Below the pieces are notes generated by a model. It made no database searches and was not told the DNA's origin. It worked only from the letters and a program-made list of their open reading frames with translations. Below are positions 1 to 10,344 of a stretch of DNA of 64,000 nucleotides, in pieces. Numbering within the stretch: position 1 is the stretch's first letter; each line of letters begins with the position of its first letter. The stretch is taken from positions 44,833,100 to 44,897,099 of the forward strand of contig CM066984.1 in assembly GCA_033977485.1 (NCBI GenBank), read 5' to 3'. This stretch comes from Hydrangea macrophylla. Lineage: Eukaryota > Streptophyta > Magnoliopsida > Cornales > Hydrangeaceae. A program made the translations under genes and the position numbers.

Positions 1-451
1 AAGCGGTTTGTAGCTTAATCGTATTATGGTCGCTTTTTTTTTTTTAAGGGGAGAGTTAGCATGATGAACATGAAGGTTTAAATAATAGTGGATTTTTGGC
101 CTCTTTCTAATCATGCCCTACTCTCCGTCAGTATGGGTTTCGTCTGTGTGTGTATTAACGTTGGGTTTCATCTGTGTGTTTATTAAAGCTGGTCGGCGCC
201 TTGCCCAAAGGAAAAATAAAAAAATAAAAAAATTTGGGGTCATTGGCCCTATGACATTTTTGTTTGGCTGTTGAAGTATTCTTAACCATATTCCTAGAAT
301 TATATGTTTAAAAAAAAAAAACTCGAAACCCAAGTTACCAAATGGGGCTGATAAAATGTTTCAGTGTAAGAGTGGTTGGATTGGCTTCCAACACAAACAG
401 TCAAAGAAGTCAAATTTTGTGCATATGCAGTGCACATGCTTTCTCTTTTAC
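1..451. other. Non-coding AT-rich flank
   Basis: I see no gene here. The stretch has poly-A/T runs and a short imperfect duplication of a GTTTCRTCTGTGTGT-type phrase near 136-182. The short open frames have no domain signature. Confidence 0.5.
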
Positions 452-725
452 TACTCCCTCTGTCCCATATTATAGTCTCTTTTGGGAATTCTAATTATTT
501 AAGGGGACATCATTGTTTATGATGAAATTTTCAACTTTTTAATATTGTCTATTGTGAATTTCAAAATTCTAGTGTCATGTCAAAAAAATAGAGAGAATAA
601 TTATATATAATCAAGGACAAACTTGAAAAATGTGCATTAAAGTAGATTAACTTTTCAAATAGGACTCTTAAAATGAGACTTGAAATAATAGAATCAAAGA
701 CTCTTAATATGGGACGGAAGGAATA
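452..725. mobile_element. Stowaway-like MITE (Tc1/mariner type)
   Basis: The left end reads TACTCCCTCTGTCCCATA and the right end is its imperfect reverse complement (GGGACGGAAGGAATA). The CTCCCTCYGTCCC terminus and TA target site are the hallmark of plant Stowaway MITEs. The element is about 270 bp and non-coding. The termini have a few mismatches, so it is not a very recent insertion. A better preserved relative lies at 8407-8662. Confidence 0.85.
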
Positions 726-1178
726 ATAAATAGTAACAAATAAATAGATTTCTGATAATTCATAATTAACTATTGACTTAACTTAACTATTTTGATTGTT
801 CAATACGATAATTTTGTCTATAGGATTCAAAACACTGCATTAAATGAAATCTCAACATTAATATACTATATGGTTATCATTAATGCAAAAACTCAAAGTC
901 AATCCGGAATGTTATACTTTACATGGATCAAATCTGCCCTTTAAATTCTAAACCCCTTCCAATCCATCTTCCTCATCCGTCAAGTTAGCTCATTTCCACA
1001 TGCTTGAGAGTTGTAGAGGCATCTACACTGTCCATTTTTTTTTAATTTAAATATTTGTTTTTTGGCTTTGAACTGTCCATCTTTCACCATTTATGATCCG
1101 TGTTGTGCTGACCCAGAAATGTGGACGTTGAAATTTTCACCTTCTTTTTTCCAACAAAAAAAAATAAAACAATAATGA
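726..1178. other. Non-coding AT-rich sequence
   Basis: No open frame with recognisable content and no clear repeat. It separates two MITEs. Confidence 0.4.
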
Positions 1179-1332
1179 TAGAGATACACACCAAAGGACA
1201 CACTGTACTTTAAGTACATGTATCCTGTGTTGTTTGATTTTTTACACTTTTCTGTGCATCACTTACACAGCACAAAGTATATGCATTTAAAGCTGATGTG
1301 TCGTTTAGTGTGTCATTTTGTGTGTATCCCTA
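1179..1332. mobile_element. Short MITE with TA target site
   Basis: A 150-bp non-coding element. The left terminus GAGATACACACCAAAGGACA pairs with the right terminus, whose reverse complement reads GGGATACACACAAAATGACA, followed on both sides by CAC. TA flanks both ends, which fits a Tc1/mariner-type MITE. A PIF/Harbinger origin cannot be excluded, because the next flanking bases are also A/T. Confidence 0.65.
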
Positions 1333-1850
1333 TATTTTTTAAAAAATAACCTTCTTTTTTTCACATAACTTTTTTCTGTTTTAACCTAATTTCTAGCTTG
1401 CATGTGTATACTTTCTCCCATAGTACCTTTGTTGACGTATAAAATGGGGTGGTAAATTTTTTGCAATACTCCATACATCATATCCTAATTTACGAGTCTT
1501 TTATTTTATTTGAGGATGTCTAGATTTAAAAGTATTCTTTAAAAACTCAGTGTAGTAATTTAACTAAACTCAATGTGTCATTTTTTTATTTGATTTAAAA
1601 ACAAATCACCTCAATAAAATAATTTTCTTAAAATAATTTGAAATTTCAAAAATGATCATTGATTTGGGACGGATCACGTAATATAAGATTCTTCTTCCTC
1701 CTCTTCTTTTTAGTGAATTGACATTCAATAATCCAAACCCTGTGTCAATTTCTTTAAGAATTGTGATTGGGGTTAAATAGTATAAAGTCCTAGTTACTGT
1801 ATATTTGTAGCAATAGACCCAGTCCACAAAAAAAATTTGTGATAGGTTCA
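1333..1850. other. Non-coding AT-rich sequence
   Basis: No gene or repeat recognised. It is the target region of the foldback element that follows. Confidence 0.4.
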
Positions 1851-2890
1851 TAATTTCATGGGTAAATTACACAAACCTGAGGTTTGCCTTAATTACACGG
1901 ACCTCCCCTCTTGTTTCAAAAATTACACAGACCTCCCTCGAGGTTTGAATTAGGTAACAAAACGCCCCCTCCCCTAATGGTCCGTTAGTTTTTTTACATT
2001 AGCCTCCCCTGAAAATTACAATTAGCCCCCCTAATATTATAAAATTGTCATACTAAAGCCCCATTTCTCTTATATTTTTGTGTTAATTGTAAAATCCCTC
2101 TTCCCTTCTATGTTTTTGGGTTAATTTTTTTTAACATTAATTTATATCTACACAAAATATACACAAAACATATATAAATAGGTCCAAATTTTTTTTTCCC
2201 CGAACAAACCTCTATCAAGCCCCCCCTGTATTAATTTTCTAGATCCGCCCCTGTCCCTATGCTTCAAAAGTGGACACTTAACCCCCTGTGATTGTGGACA
2301 AAAATGGAATTGTTATGATTTCACTCAAAACTGACAAAAATTCTAAAATTGGTTAAAAATATAAACACTTAATCCATTTTGTGATGTTAATTTTGGGGTT
2401 AACGCTCTTTGAGTAAAATCATAACAGTTCTATTTTAGTCCACAATCACAGGGGGTTAAGTGTCCACTTTTGAAGCATAGGGACAGGGGCGGATCTAGAA
2501 AATTAAGACAGGGGGGGCTTGATAGAGGTTTGTTCGGGGGGAAAAAAATTTGGACCTATTTATATATGTTTTGTGTATATTTTGTGTAGATATAAATTAA
2601 TGCTAAAAAAATTAACCCAAAAACATAGGAGGGAGGAGGGATTTTATAATTAGCACAAAAATATAAGAGAAAGGGGGCTTTAGTATGACAATTTTATAAT
2701 ATTAGGGGGGCTAATTATAATTTTCAGGGGAGGCTAATGTAAAAAAACTAACGGACCATTAGGGGAGGGGGCGTTTTGTTACCTAATTCAAACCTCGAGG
2801 GAGGTCTGTGTAATTTTTGAAACAAGAGGGGAGGTCCGTGTAATTAAGGCAAACCTCAGGGGAGGTTTGTGTAATTTACCCTAATTTCAT
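1851..2890. mobile_element. Mutator-type foldback element with 9-bp target duplication
   Basis: The element proper is 1860-2881 and is almost entirely one inverted repeat. The left arm (1860 to about 2326) begins GGGTAAATTACACAAACC and the right arm (about 2411 to 2881) ends with its reverse complement; only about 85 bp form the loop. The flanks carry a perfect 9-bp direct repeat, TAATTTCAT, at 1851-1859 and 2882-2890. A 9-bp duplication with long terminal inverted repeats is diagnostic of the Mutator (MULE) superfamily. There is no transposase, so it depends on one encoded elsewhere. The arms differ by scattered substitutions and a 5-bp indel near the tips, so the insertion is fairly young. 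Read-through transcripts would fold into a hairpin of roughly 470 bp. Confidence 0.88.
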
Positions 2891-3640
2891 TTATGACCAA
2901 CTTACCCCTTATCATAACTACCCGAGTTAATGTATATATATACATGGGTTATTTATATGGCAAATCAAAATCAATTTTATTTAATGAAATCTGTGTATAG
3001 TATATGTAGATATATATATATATATATATATATGGAAAGTCGAAATCAATCTCACTCATGACGATTTCGGCGATACCCAAAATCAGGGTGACGATCTTGC
3101 ATTTTCAAAAGTTCAAACCAAAATCATTAGATTTTCACCATCCTTTCATGAAGTTGGTTTACCAGTCCATTTCACACTAACAAAGTGCATGACGGTGGGA
3201 CTCCGACTTTGATGGTGCGACTCTGACGCATCCCAATGCTGACGAGAATATAACCCTTTGAAACCCTTATGTAATTTTCATTATGTGCTGTAATACTTGA
3301 AATATATTTACTATAATGAATCTGTGGATTTCGATTTCATTTTTGTACTTAGTTCAACATTCCTAGTCTTTTATAGAAATAGACATATAAGTTCGATCCA
3401 ACAAGGATCGATCTTGTGCTTTGTTTTCTGCCAAATGGCAATAGCCATCTGCCCACCACTGCACTCCCATTATCACCACTGAACCACTTGTGGACACCTG
3501 AAAACTCCCCTTGCACACTCCTCATCACCCCAAGCTCATAATACCCCTCCCATGCATTAGTCACCTCACTTATACCACCATCATCATCCTTCATCACTTG
3601 CATCACAACCATCTGCACCTTTGCATATTATATACATTTA
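2891..3640. other. Non-coding stretch with (TA)n microsatellite
   Basis: No gene recognised. A (TA)n tract occupies about 3010-3033. The right-hand part may already belong to the LTR of element Y, whose start I could not place. Confidence 0.4.
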
Positions 3641-4131
3641 TCTATTAATAATATACACACAGATATAGAGAGAGAGTGAGTGAGCCGAGAGGGAGAGTCT
3701 AGAGAGTGAGTGTGGTACCCCTTCGCTAGTTGAGGTGGGACCAAACACTCGACTAGAGGACCTTGTCGAGAGGCTCCTCATAGTTATGTTTAGTTTTGTT
3801 AAGTTTATCCTAGATGGTATGTTTGGCCACCTGTTCGGCCAATAGTTTATTATGTTATATGTTTTGAATTGTCGTAGTGTTATTTCCAGACTATACTAGT
3901 ACTTGTGTTCTAGACTTATGTTGTAATAACCTTATGTATCCCTTTTGATGACTAGTAATGTCTATGTTTTAAGTTTGTGATCCTCGTGCGCTTTATTACT
4001 CTGATTATTAGTGTTGTTATTATTGTTATTGTGTTGTTTGGATAATCTGGATACTCACGAATTGTTGCAACTCATCGAGTCCAAGAGTGGAAAGTTCCTT
4101 TTTCCCTATCTTGCTACGCTGGCGTGTGACA
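3641..4131 (+). mobile_element. 3' part of the 5' LTR of gypsy element Y
   Basis: The sequence ends in GCGTGTGACA, a typical LTR end of Tekay-type chromoviruses, and is followed after 12 bases by a primer binding site for initiator methionine tRNA. The 5' limit of the LTR is not resolved; 3641 is only where LTR-like character becomes plausible. Confidence 0.55.
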
Positions 4132-4143
4132 AGGGTAGTTAAG

Positions 4144-4156
4144 TGGTATCAGAGCA
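4144..4156 (+). other. Primer binding site of element Y (tRNA-iMet)
   Basis: TGGTATCAGAGCA matches the complement of the 3' end of plant initiator tRNA-Met, the usual minus-strand primer of Tekay/Del gypsy and many copia elements. It places the internal region of Y to the right, on the plus strand. Confidence 0.85.
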
Positions 4157-4396
4157 TAGGTTTGATTTGCCGGTTGTCCTACATGTTTAAGTTAGCAAAC
4201 CTTAAGCTTATTCCTTTTGAGTTACTACTAACATTAAGATAGTTTCCTTTTGGGTAGGTTAATGATGTAGCCCTATATCGTACAAGATAGCTTTGGAGGA
4301 TATCTTGTTATACCCAATTAGGTGTCACCAACCGATCATGCCTTTTATAGCCAGGAGGTACAGAGGAGAACTTAGAGCATTCTAGAGCAGGACGTG

Positions 4397-4786
4397 TGGC
4401 TTTCGATCCACGTTCAGGGCAGAGCTGATGAGTAGGAGATTTGTTGCAGAGCTGTACACTAAGCAGTCGCATGGTCACATGTTTATGCTGAGTCCCTTCG
4501 CCATATGGATATTGATGGTTATTTCCGCCATGTGCAAGAGTGGGTAGTACATGCACCCCCGTCGGATGGAGAGCCCATGGATTTGGATTTTGTGCCTCCG
4601 TAGATGTCACAGCCGCCTACTGGATTTACTGCACATTAGAACCTGCTGCCTAGAGCTGGGTGGATTGTTGATCCTGGCCAGGATCTGATGGAAAAGGACG
4701 AGGCGACTCATCCAGAGGTGATGGATAAGGATGAGGCACCCCAGGCATAGTCTGATGATGATGCTTCCGAGGCCAGTAGTGTTTAG
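4397..4786 (+). pseudogene. Relic ORF with acidic tail upstream of gag (element Y)
   Basis: One frame between the primer site and gag reads through about 130 codons with five internal stops, four TAG and one TAA. It contains QEWVVHAPPSDGEP near the middle and ends in a run of acidic residues (SDDDASEASSV) before TAG. I do not recognise the family. Two intact ORFs sit in the same place in element D (33993-34502 and 35040-35612). One of them has QEDVVH followed by an Asp-rich stretch, and both have acidic C-terminal halves, so this may be the broken counterpart of the same accessory gene. The similarity is short, and this is an inference. Confidence 0.35.
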
Positions 4787-5137
4787 ATTCAGTTCTTTTG
4801 TTGTATCAGAACGGACTAGTAGTCCCTTTTTTTTTGTTACACTTAACTGTTTTCAAGGCTATTAGGACCTTTTGTTAGAAGCCCATCTCTTATATGCATA
4901 CATTGTACTAATGTTTATATCAATAATAAGAGCAGATTTTCTTTTCTAATTGTGTGTCATAACATGACTACTTGTTACTTTTTTGATGTATTTTCATATA
5001 TACGATATCTGTATTTATATCTTGAGTAGATTTTTCTCCTGAACCATGTAGTGCTTATTTGGACTATCTTATTTCAACATCTTGATGGTTATTGCTACTT
5101 GTAACACACGAAACTAGAACTATGCTCCCAACCCAAT

Positions 5138-5800
5138 GCTTAGAGATATGGAGCCCCCAGAAGTATTTGAAGCTTTTCATCAGAGATTAGAGAGGAATAC
5201 AGAAACTTGCCAACCATAGTGTAGTGGAGCTCACCCAAGGCAAGCCAAAGATTAGTTACTTGCAAGATTCAGGGAACTCCGCCCCAAGTACTACAATGGT
5301 ATAGCGAGGCCTGGCAAGTAGAGTAGTGGATCTACAAAATGGATTGTATCTTTGAGTCTCTCGAGTGCTCAAAAATAGACATGTAGAAGTTCACTACCTT
5401 CTAGCTCACTTTTGCACCAGCAGATTGGTGGGAGGTAGAGAGAGCCTTGGTCAGAGATGAAGCAGCTAGACATATAACTTGGACTATGTTCCATGAGAGG
5501 TTTATGAAGAAGTACTTTTCGGAGTCGGAGAAACGATATAGGGAGAAGGAGTTCAACGGATTGGTTCAAGGGAACCTTAGCGTCCGAGATTAACTAATCC
5601 AGTTTGATAGGCTTTCCCGTTTTGCTTATCATTTGATTGACACCCCTAAGAAGAAGGATCGGAAGTTTCATGATGGGTTGGACCAGGCCATCCGGAGATT
5701 GGCAATAGGGCATCTTAGTCTTCCCTTCGATGAGTTTTTGGAATCTGTTACTGATTTGGAGGAGGAGAATCGTTCAGATGTCAAGGCTTCAGGAAATTGA
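5138..5800 (+). pseudogene. gag: Degenerate gag of gypsy element Y
   Basis: From about 5318 the frame encodes a recognisable Retrotrans_gag capsid domain: a Trp-Ile-Tyr start, then FAPADWWEVERA, then ITWTMFHERFMKKYFSESEK, then a QGNLSV segment and a C-terminal part ending FDEFLESVTDLEEENRSD before TGA. Gag forms the virus-like particle. Four stops interrupt the domain (for example TAG at 5324), so it cannot be made as one protein. No zinc knuckle follows, because the element is cut at 5824 by the LTR of element X; protease, polymerase and integrase of Y are outside this window. The domain most resembles Tekay/Reina-type chromovirus Gag and the Gag of element D on the opposite strand. Confidence 0.8.
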
Positions 5801-5824
5801 CCCCCGATGAGATCCCAAGGAAAG

Positions 5825-6114
5825 TGTCACACCCGTCCCAGAAAATCATTGTTTTCAAATGCATTATTAATTTTAGGGATTATCAATTTTACTTGATAAG
5901 TGTGGAAGTGGTTAACCATAGGTCAATGGAAGGTGCCAAGTGAAGGATTATGACTATTAAGACAACAATCAAGCTCATCATAAGAGGTCCATGAACTTGA
6001 TTATGCTAAGATTTCCATGAAGACCATCACGCATTTACTCAATCTTCTGAACATACTTAGATACTTAAGATATATTTAAATCCTAACCATTAAGCCACGG
6101 AGATTGACTCTTCC
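5825..6114 (-). mobile_element. LTR of element X, left segment
   Basis: Begins TGTCACACCCGTCCC and is broken at 6114 by solo LTR Z; the same LTR resumes at 53615 and ends GGTGTTTACA at 54986. Joined, it is about 1.66 kb with TG...CA ends. A purine-rich tract follows on the right (minus-strand reading), so this is the 3' LTR of a minus-strand element. No target duplication was found, as expected if the other end of X is elsewhere. Confidence 0.7.
6110..6114. repeat. Target duplication CTTCC of solo LTR Z
   Basis: CTTCC directly precedes the TGTCACGCCCC start of Z and recurs at 53610-53614 right after its TATTACA end. Confidence 0.85.
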
Positions 6115-6554
6115 TGTCACGCCCCAGAGCAGCAAAGATAGAGAAAAATAAATTTCCTTTTCGGGTCCATAGGGAATAATGGATGAATGTGACTTATTGT
6201 CCACAGCACACAGCACTAGTCAACCAAAAGTAACAAGAACAATAATAATATCAAATTGAATATATTACAAAACTTCTAACTATTACAATAACATCATAGT
6301 CGCTACAAGAATATAAAAGGTCTGAAAGCAAAAAATGCCCAAGTACCCGTTATTACAAAGTCCACCAGTAATGTAAAGAAGGAATATAAGCTAATATCTA
6401 TCTTCAGTTCTTCAGCTGGCATAAATGTAGTCGTCAGCATAATAGTCTTCCCCGGCATAACCATCCTTAGTGGGGCCACCCTCAGCATACTCCCCCTCTG
6501 GGTAATAGCCATCATCATAAGCTCCTCTACGTGTAACAATAGGGACAAGATGGT

Positions 6555-6603
6555 CTGGACGTGGAATGTCTAGGCATAAACGCTATCAGCTTACTTCAGC
6601 TGA
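6555..6603 (-). other. Tandem hairpins conserved between LTR families (Z copy)
   Basis: Hairpin 1 (6555-6573) pairs CTGGACGT with ATGTCTAG, with two wobble positions. Hairpin 2 (6586-6603) pairs TCAGCT with AGCTGA and is followed by GTGA. The same two hairpins, in the same order, occur in the LTRs of D (27987-28041, 36073-36127) and W (62465-62517). Confidence 0.6.
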
Positions 6604-7007
6604 GTGAATGGAAACTCCCATAGTATCATAGGTATAAAGTCTTTAGTAGTTATACATGATATAAAGTAGTGATTCTAAAAATATCTTTTCCTCTTTTATT
6701 CAGAATTATCATTATCTGATTCTTATCGCCTTCCAACCCTAAGACTGACTGTACCAACCCTGACTGGCTGAAATGATGTAATTATATCATCACCACATAC
6801 TAGTGCTCCAGTTCACCACTTTTACGAACTCTTACTGTTCACCGCTTTTAAGAACACTTATGAGTATCGTCCGTTCATAATCAATATGCATTAGTACTCT
6901 TGTTCACCGCTTTTAAGAATTCTTGCGACTACAATACATAACACTCACATCCCACACAGATGTGTTCACGACCGATCCCTGACACTGACATACTTACATC
7001 GAAAGTA

Positions 7008-7012
7008 ACTAA
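7008..7012. repeat. Target duplication ACTAA of gypsy element A
   Basis: ACTAA precedes the 5' LTR (TGATACGTAC) and recurs at 52477-52481 immediately after the 3' LTR (ATCATCA). Confidence 0.85.
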
Positions 7013-7650
7013 TGATACGTACAAAAATATCCATCAAGGGTTAATCTCTGACACTTTAACAAGGGGTGCCAGGTCATCTGTAAATTGCACCCGATGCATG
7101 GCTATCCTGAGTTATGTATCCATGATCGCTCAGTATCAACCGATCCCCAGTCAATGGATCAGGAACTCTTCTTGGGCCCACCCCATCACAGAGGTTGTCT
7201 AGGAGCTCATCATGGCGTGCCCTAGAACGTCCCAGACAATTTCCTATCTCCGTTAGAAAACTTATGGAAAGAGTAGATAGTTTCCTAACTACATTAAGAA
7301 ACTCCCATGATTTGTGCTAATCAATCCCTATCTGATTGTATTGCCATATAGACTTACTTATCTTGTACGAGTGGACTCTTGTATCTATAAAAGAGCCCAC
7401 TCACCCTATTCAAGGGGGGATCACATTCTTATTCTACAGAATAGCAATACATAACTCATACACATATACCCAGTCGATCTCTGGTAGTACGACCCGCCAT
7501 TGTTGGTCCACCAAAGGCTGCTGGTGATCTATTAGTACAAGTGCTCTGACACACCACGTGGATGTAGGTTCTTTAATTAACAGGGCCGAATCACACTCAA
7601 ATCTCTCTTGTTTACTTCTTATTCTCTTTAACCAAATTTTGGCATCATCA
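7013..7650 (+). mobile_element. 5' LTR of Tat-type gypsy element A
   Basis: 638 bp, TGATACGTAC...GCATCATCA, matched along its length by 51842-52476. A TATAAAAG box lies at 7386-7393. The two LTRs differ by many substitutions and small indels, so A is older than D. The element spans 7013-52476 because about 35 kb of later insertions sit inside it. Confidence 0.9.
7386..7393 (+). promoter_or_regulatory. TATA box in the LTR of element A
   Basis: TATAAAAG, about 265 bp before the LTR end. The 3' LTR has TATATAAG at the same place, near 52216. It is a probable start point for the element RNA. Confidence 0.55.
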
Positions 7651-7651
7651 G

Positions 7652-7669
7652 TTTGGCGCCATCTGTGGG
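7652..7669 (+). other. Primer binding site of element A
   Basis: TTTGGCGCCATCTGTGGG begins two bases after the LTR. TGGCGCC-type primer sites are typical of Tat and Athila gypsy lineages. Confidence 0.75.
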
Positions 7670-7710
7670 AAGGACAAGTTTTTTCCAAAACAAATCTTTG
7701 ACTGATCAAT

Positions 7711-9530
7711 ATGCCACCAAAAAAGGGTAAAAAGACCACTGTCCCAACAGGTCAGGCCTCACATGCCGGGCAATCGACGCCTCCATGACCTCTGAGCAGA
7801 TTACTGCGGCTCTTGCGCAACTCCTGGAGGGCCAGGGTCAAACTCAACAGCAAATCAAAGCACTGCTGGCCCGACAGGACAAACCCCCTCAAGCTGAGGA
7901 TTAGCTCGGGAATGATGTACGAGATCGTATGCTGGTACAGACTCGACAGTGTGCCCATACTGCACCAGTATCCCCCTGGCTTTGGGGCGATCCAGGATCG
8001 ATGAGCGTAGCCGTGGCCCCGAGTAGACCCGGAGTATGCTCATGACAACCCACACAGGGCAGGGGACGCCAGAGAGATCATCAACAGAAGAAGCGCTACC
8101 AGAAGGGAGGGGCAAGAGAAAATGGCCCGGGAATCAGCCCAAGAATGCCCGGCCAGGAGCCGTGGAGTTCTTACGCACATGATTACCCAAAATTGAAGCT
8201 GTGCCCCATCACCGAGGCCAATGCACTTCAAAGAAGAGGCTTCATCGTCTGACCCAGCCTACCACGGAGATATGGGATAGAGGACCGATTGGGAGGACGT
8301 TAAGGCCTATATCAGCGACTTGCAGAAACAGATTAAGAAGTTGAGTCATAGGCCAGGCCGCAACTACACCAATAGGGAAACTGGGTCAACCTTTACTACT
8401 CGGATATACTCCCTCCGTCCCATTTTGAGAGTCCATTATTCCATTTTGCGATATCCCAAAATAGTGTCCACTTTCTTGAAATTGATGTACAATTTTTACT
8501 TACTTTCTAAAATTATCCCTCTTTGAAATCTACACCAAGACAAAACTAAAAAAGTTGTTGTAATGATTAGGGGCAATTGTGGAAAGTAGGTGTAGATTCT
8601 TTTTGTCCCCTTAATAAGTTGAGTTCCCAAATATGGACTCTCAAAATGGGACGGAGGGAGTAGCATTTCCCATTCCTCGCTGTTCAAGCAACCATATCTT
8701 GATTCTTATGACGATTCGGGGAGTTCAGTCGATCATGTTCGGACTTACAAAGCTCAGGTGGCGTTAGTTCCCAACGCCGATGAATTGCTCTGCTTGGCCT
8801 TTTCCTTCACCCTCAAAGGGCCAACCACAAAGTGATTCCACGCACTCAAAACCCAAACAGTCAACGATTTCAAGGCGCTCAGCAAGCTCTTTGTCAGCTA
8901 GTTCATGGGGATGCTCAAACGATCAAAAGCAGACACTCAATTACCAGTCGTCAAGCAACATAAGGGAGAATCCTTGAAGAATTTTGTCGACCGTTTCAAT
9001 CAGGAAAAGCTTCAGATCCGCAACTTGAATGAAACAATCACAATCATGGTCTTCTGCTCGGGGGTTCAACATACTAAGGTTGCCACGTCATTCTACCATG
9101 ACCTGCCGGCCACCCTGGTTGAACTCTAAGAGAGGGTTAGGAAATGCACTAATACCGAGGAATTTTAGAAGTCTAAACGTGCAAGCCAAGAAGACGACGG
9201 ATCCCCGAGGCCAAAGCGAAAACGCGAAGGGCCTGAGTAAAGCTCGGGAAAGAAGCCGAAGCAAGACCAGCCACGAGGAGTTCGTGATCAGACTCCGGTC
9301 ACTTTCACACCACAGTCCAGGCCTATCCAAGAGATTATGGTTATGGCCGAGGCTGATAGGCTACTTACGAAGCTAACAAAGCTGAAAAACCACTCCATAA
9401 GAGGAACCAAGACAAGTTTTATCAGTTCCATAGGGATTATGGCCACGATACCAAGGACTACTTCAAACTTAAGATAGCCATCAAAAAGCTCATCGAGAAG
9501 GGTCACTTCACCGAGTTTATCACCGCAGGC
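7711..9530 (+). pseudogene. gag: Degenerate gag of Tat-type element A
   Basis: The probable start is the ATG at 7711 (MPPKKGKKTT), about 40 bases past the primer site. Several frames are needed to follow it. Around 7788 one frame gives a Gln-rich coiled segment. From about 8760 to 9128 the capsid domain is visible, with LAFSFTLKGP, then HALKTQTVNDFKALSKLF, then GESLKNFVDRFNQEKLQIR. In-frame TGA and TAG stops interrupt it at places where the family has Trp or Gln. A Stowaway MITE (8407-8662) sits inside the gene. No zinc knuckle was found; the tail is basic. The protein would form the particle shell, but this copy cannot make it. Confidence 0.75.
8407..8662. mobile_element. Stowaway MITE inside gag of element A
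   Basis: TA plus CTCCCTCCGTCCCATTTTG at the left and the reverse complement, ending GGGACGGAGGGAG plus TA, at the right; about 252 bp between the TA sites. The termini are perfect over at least 14 bases. It landed after A inserted. Confidence 0.9.
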
Positions 9531-9759
9531 AGATGAACACGGCCAGACACTCGAGCTCCCGAGCAGCCACAACCCTCGGTATCATCAACGTACTCTCCAG
9601 AGGACCTTCGGGCGGAGGGGACTCATAGTCAGCAAGGAAGAGACATGCTCAAACATCCCGAGGAAATGTCCTGCTGGTCCTATCTTCTAACTCCCCGCCA
9701 ATAGATACGCTGACATTCTCATCCTATGATATAAAGGACCTGCACTGTCCCCACGATGA

Positions 9760-10140
9760 CCTACTGATGATAATGCTCACCATAACTAAATATATGGTAC
9801 AGAGGGTATTAGTGGATACAGGCAGCTCCTCGGATATTCTGTTCGCCTTAGCCTTTGATCAATTCGGAATATCAAGGGATATGCTCTAACCAGTGGCAGC
9901 TTCCTTGGTCGGGTTCAATGTTTCAAGCACACAACTGCTCAAGATGATCGAGTTGTCAGTCTTGATGGGAACCTACCCACAGCAAGTCTCGGTGATGGCA
10001 AACTTTGTGGTAGTGGAGGCTCATTTTGCATAAAACTGTCATCCTAGGGAGGCCAACACTTAATAAAGCTAAGGCAGTTGTGTCGACCTACAGCCTGGTT
10101 GTCAAGTTCCTAACCCCGAGGGACTGGGAAGCTTAATAGG
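9760..10140 (+). pseudogene. Aspartic protease region of element A
   Basis: The frame near 9801-9900 encodes VLVDTGSSSDILFALAFDQ, the retropepsin active-site motif (D-T-G-S) in its usual gypsy context. Further on, a GRPTLNKAKAVVSTYSLVVK-like segment marks the end of the domain. The enzyme would cleave the Gag-Pol polyprotein. In-frame stops occur (for example TAA at 9888) and frameshifts separate the segments, so it is a relic, although the catalytic Asp itself remains. Confidence 0.8.
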
Positions 10141-10344
10141 AGATCAAGCAACCACCCAGAGTTGTTATGTTAGCTCCCTGCACAGAGAGGCCATTGCGAA
10201 AACATTAAATGTCTAGGAGATGGATCTAAGGGAAGCTAGGGACGGGGTCGGCCCAAGTAAAGAGCTCAGTCAGGTGATGTTGGACCTACAGTTTCTCAAT
10301 CGATCTGTCAGCATTGGCGCTCTCTTGGAACTGAGTCTAAGGAA

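Larger units (their letters stand above)
6115..7012 (-). mobile_element. Solo LTR Z, left segment
   Basis: Starts TGTCACGCCCCAGAGC, like the LTR ends of D (27633) and W (62055). It is interrupted at 7012 by gypsy element A and resumes at 52482, ending GGGTATTACA at 53609, about 2.0 kb in all. Both ends carry CTTCC and no internal region is attached, so this is a solo LTR left by recombination between two LTRs. Reading on the minus strand it starts TGTAATACCCTG. It contains a paired-hairpin region (6555-6603) and a short array of TTCACCGCTTTTAAGAA repeats (about 6806-6925). Confidence 0.85.

Noticed and set aside
4143..4160. tRNA gene suggested by tRNA-like bases
   Set aside because: Only the 3' end complement of tRNA-iMet is present, as expected for a primer binding site. 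There is no cloverleaf.
4308..4610. Minus-strand 100-codon frame in element Y
   Set aside because: It is antisense to the relic accessory frame, with no recognisable domain or composition.
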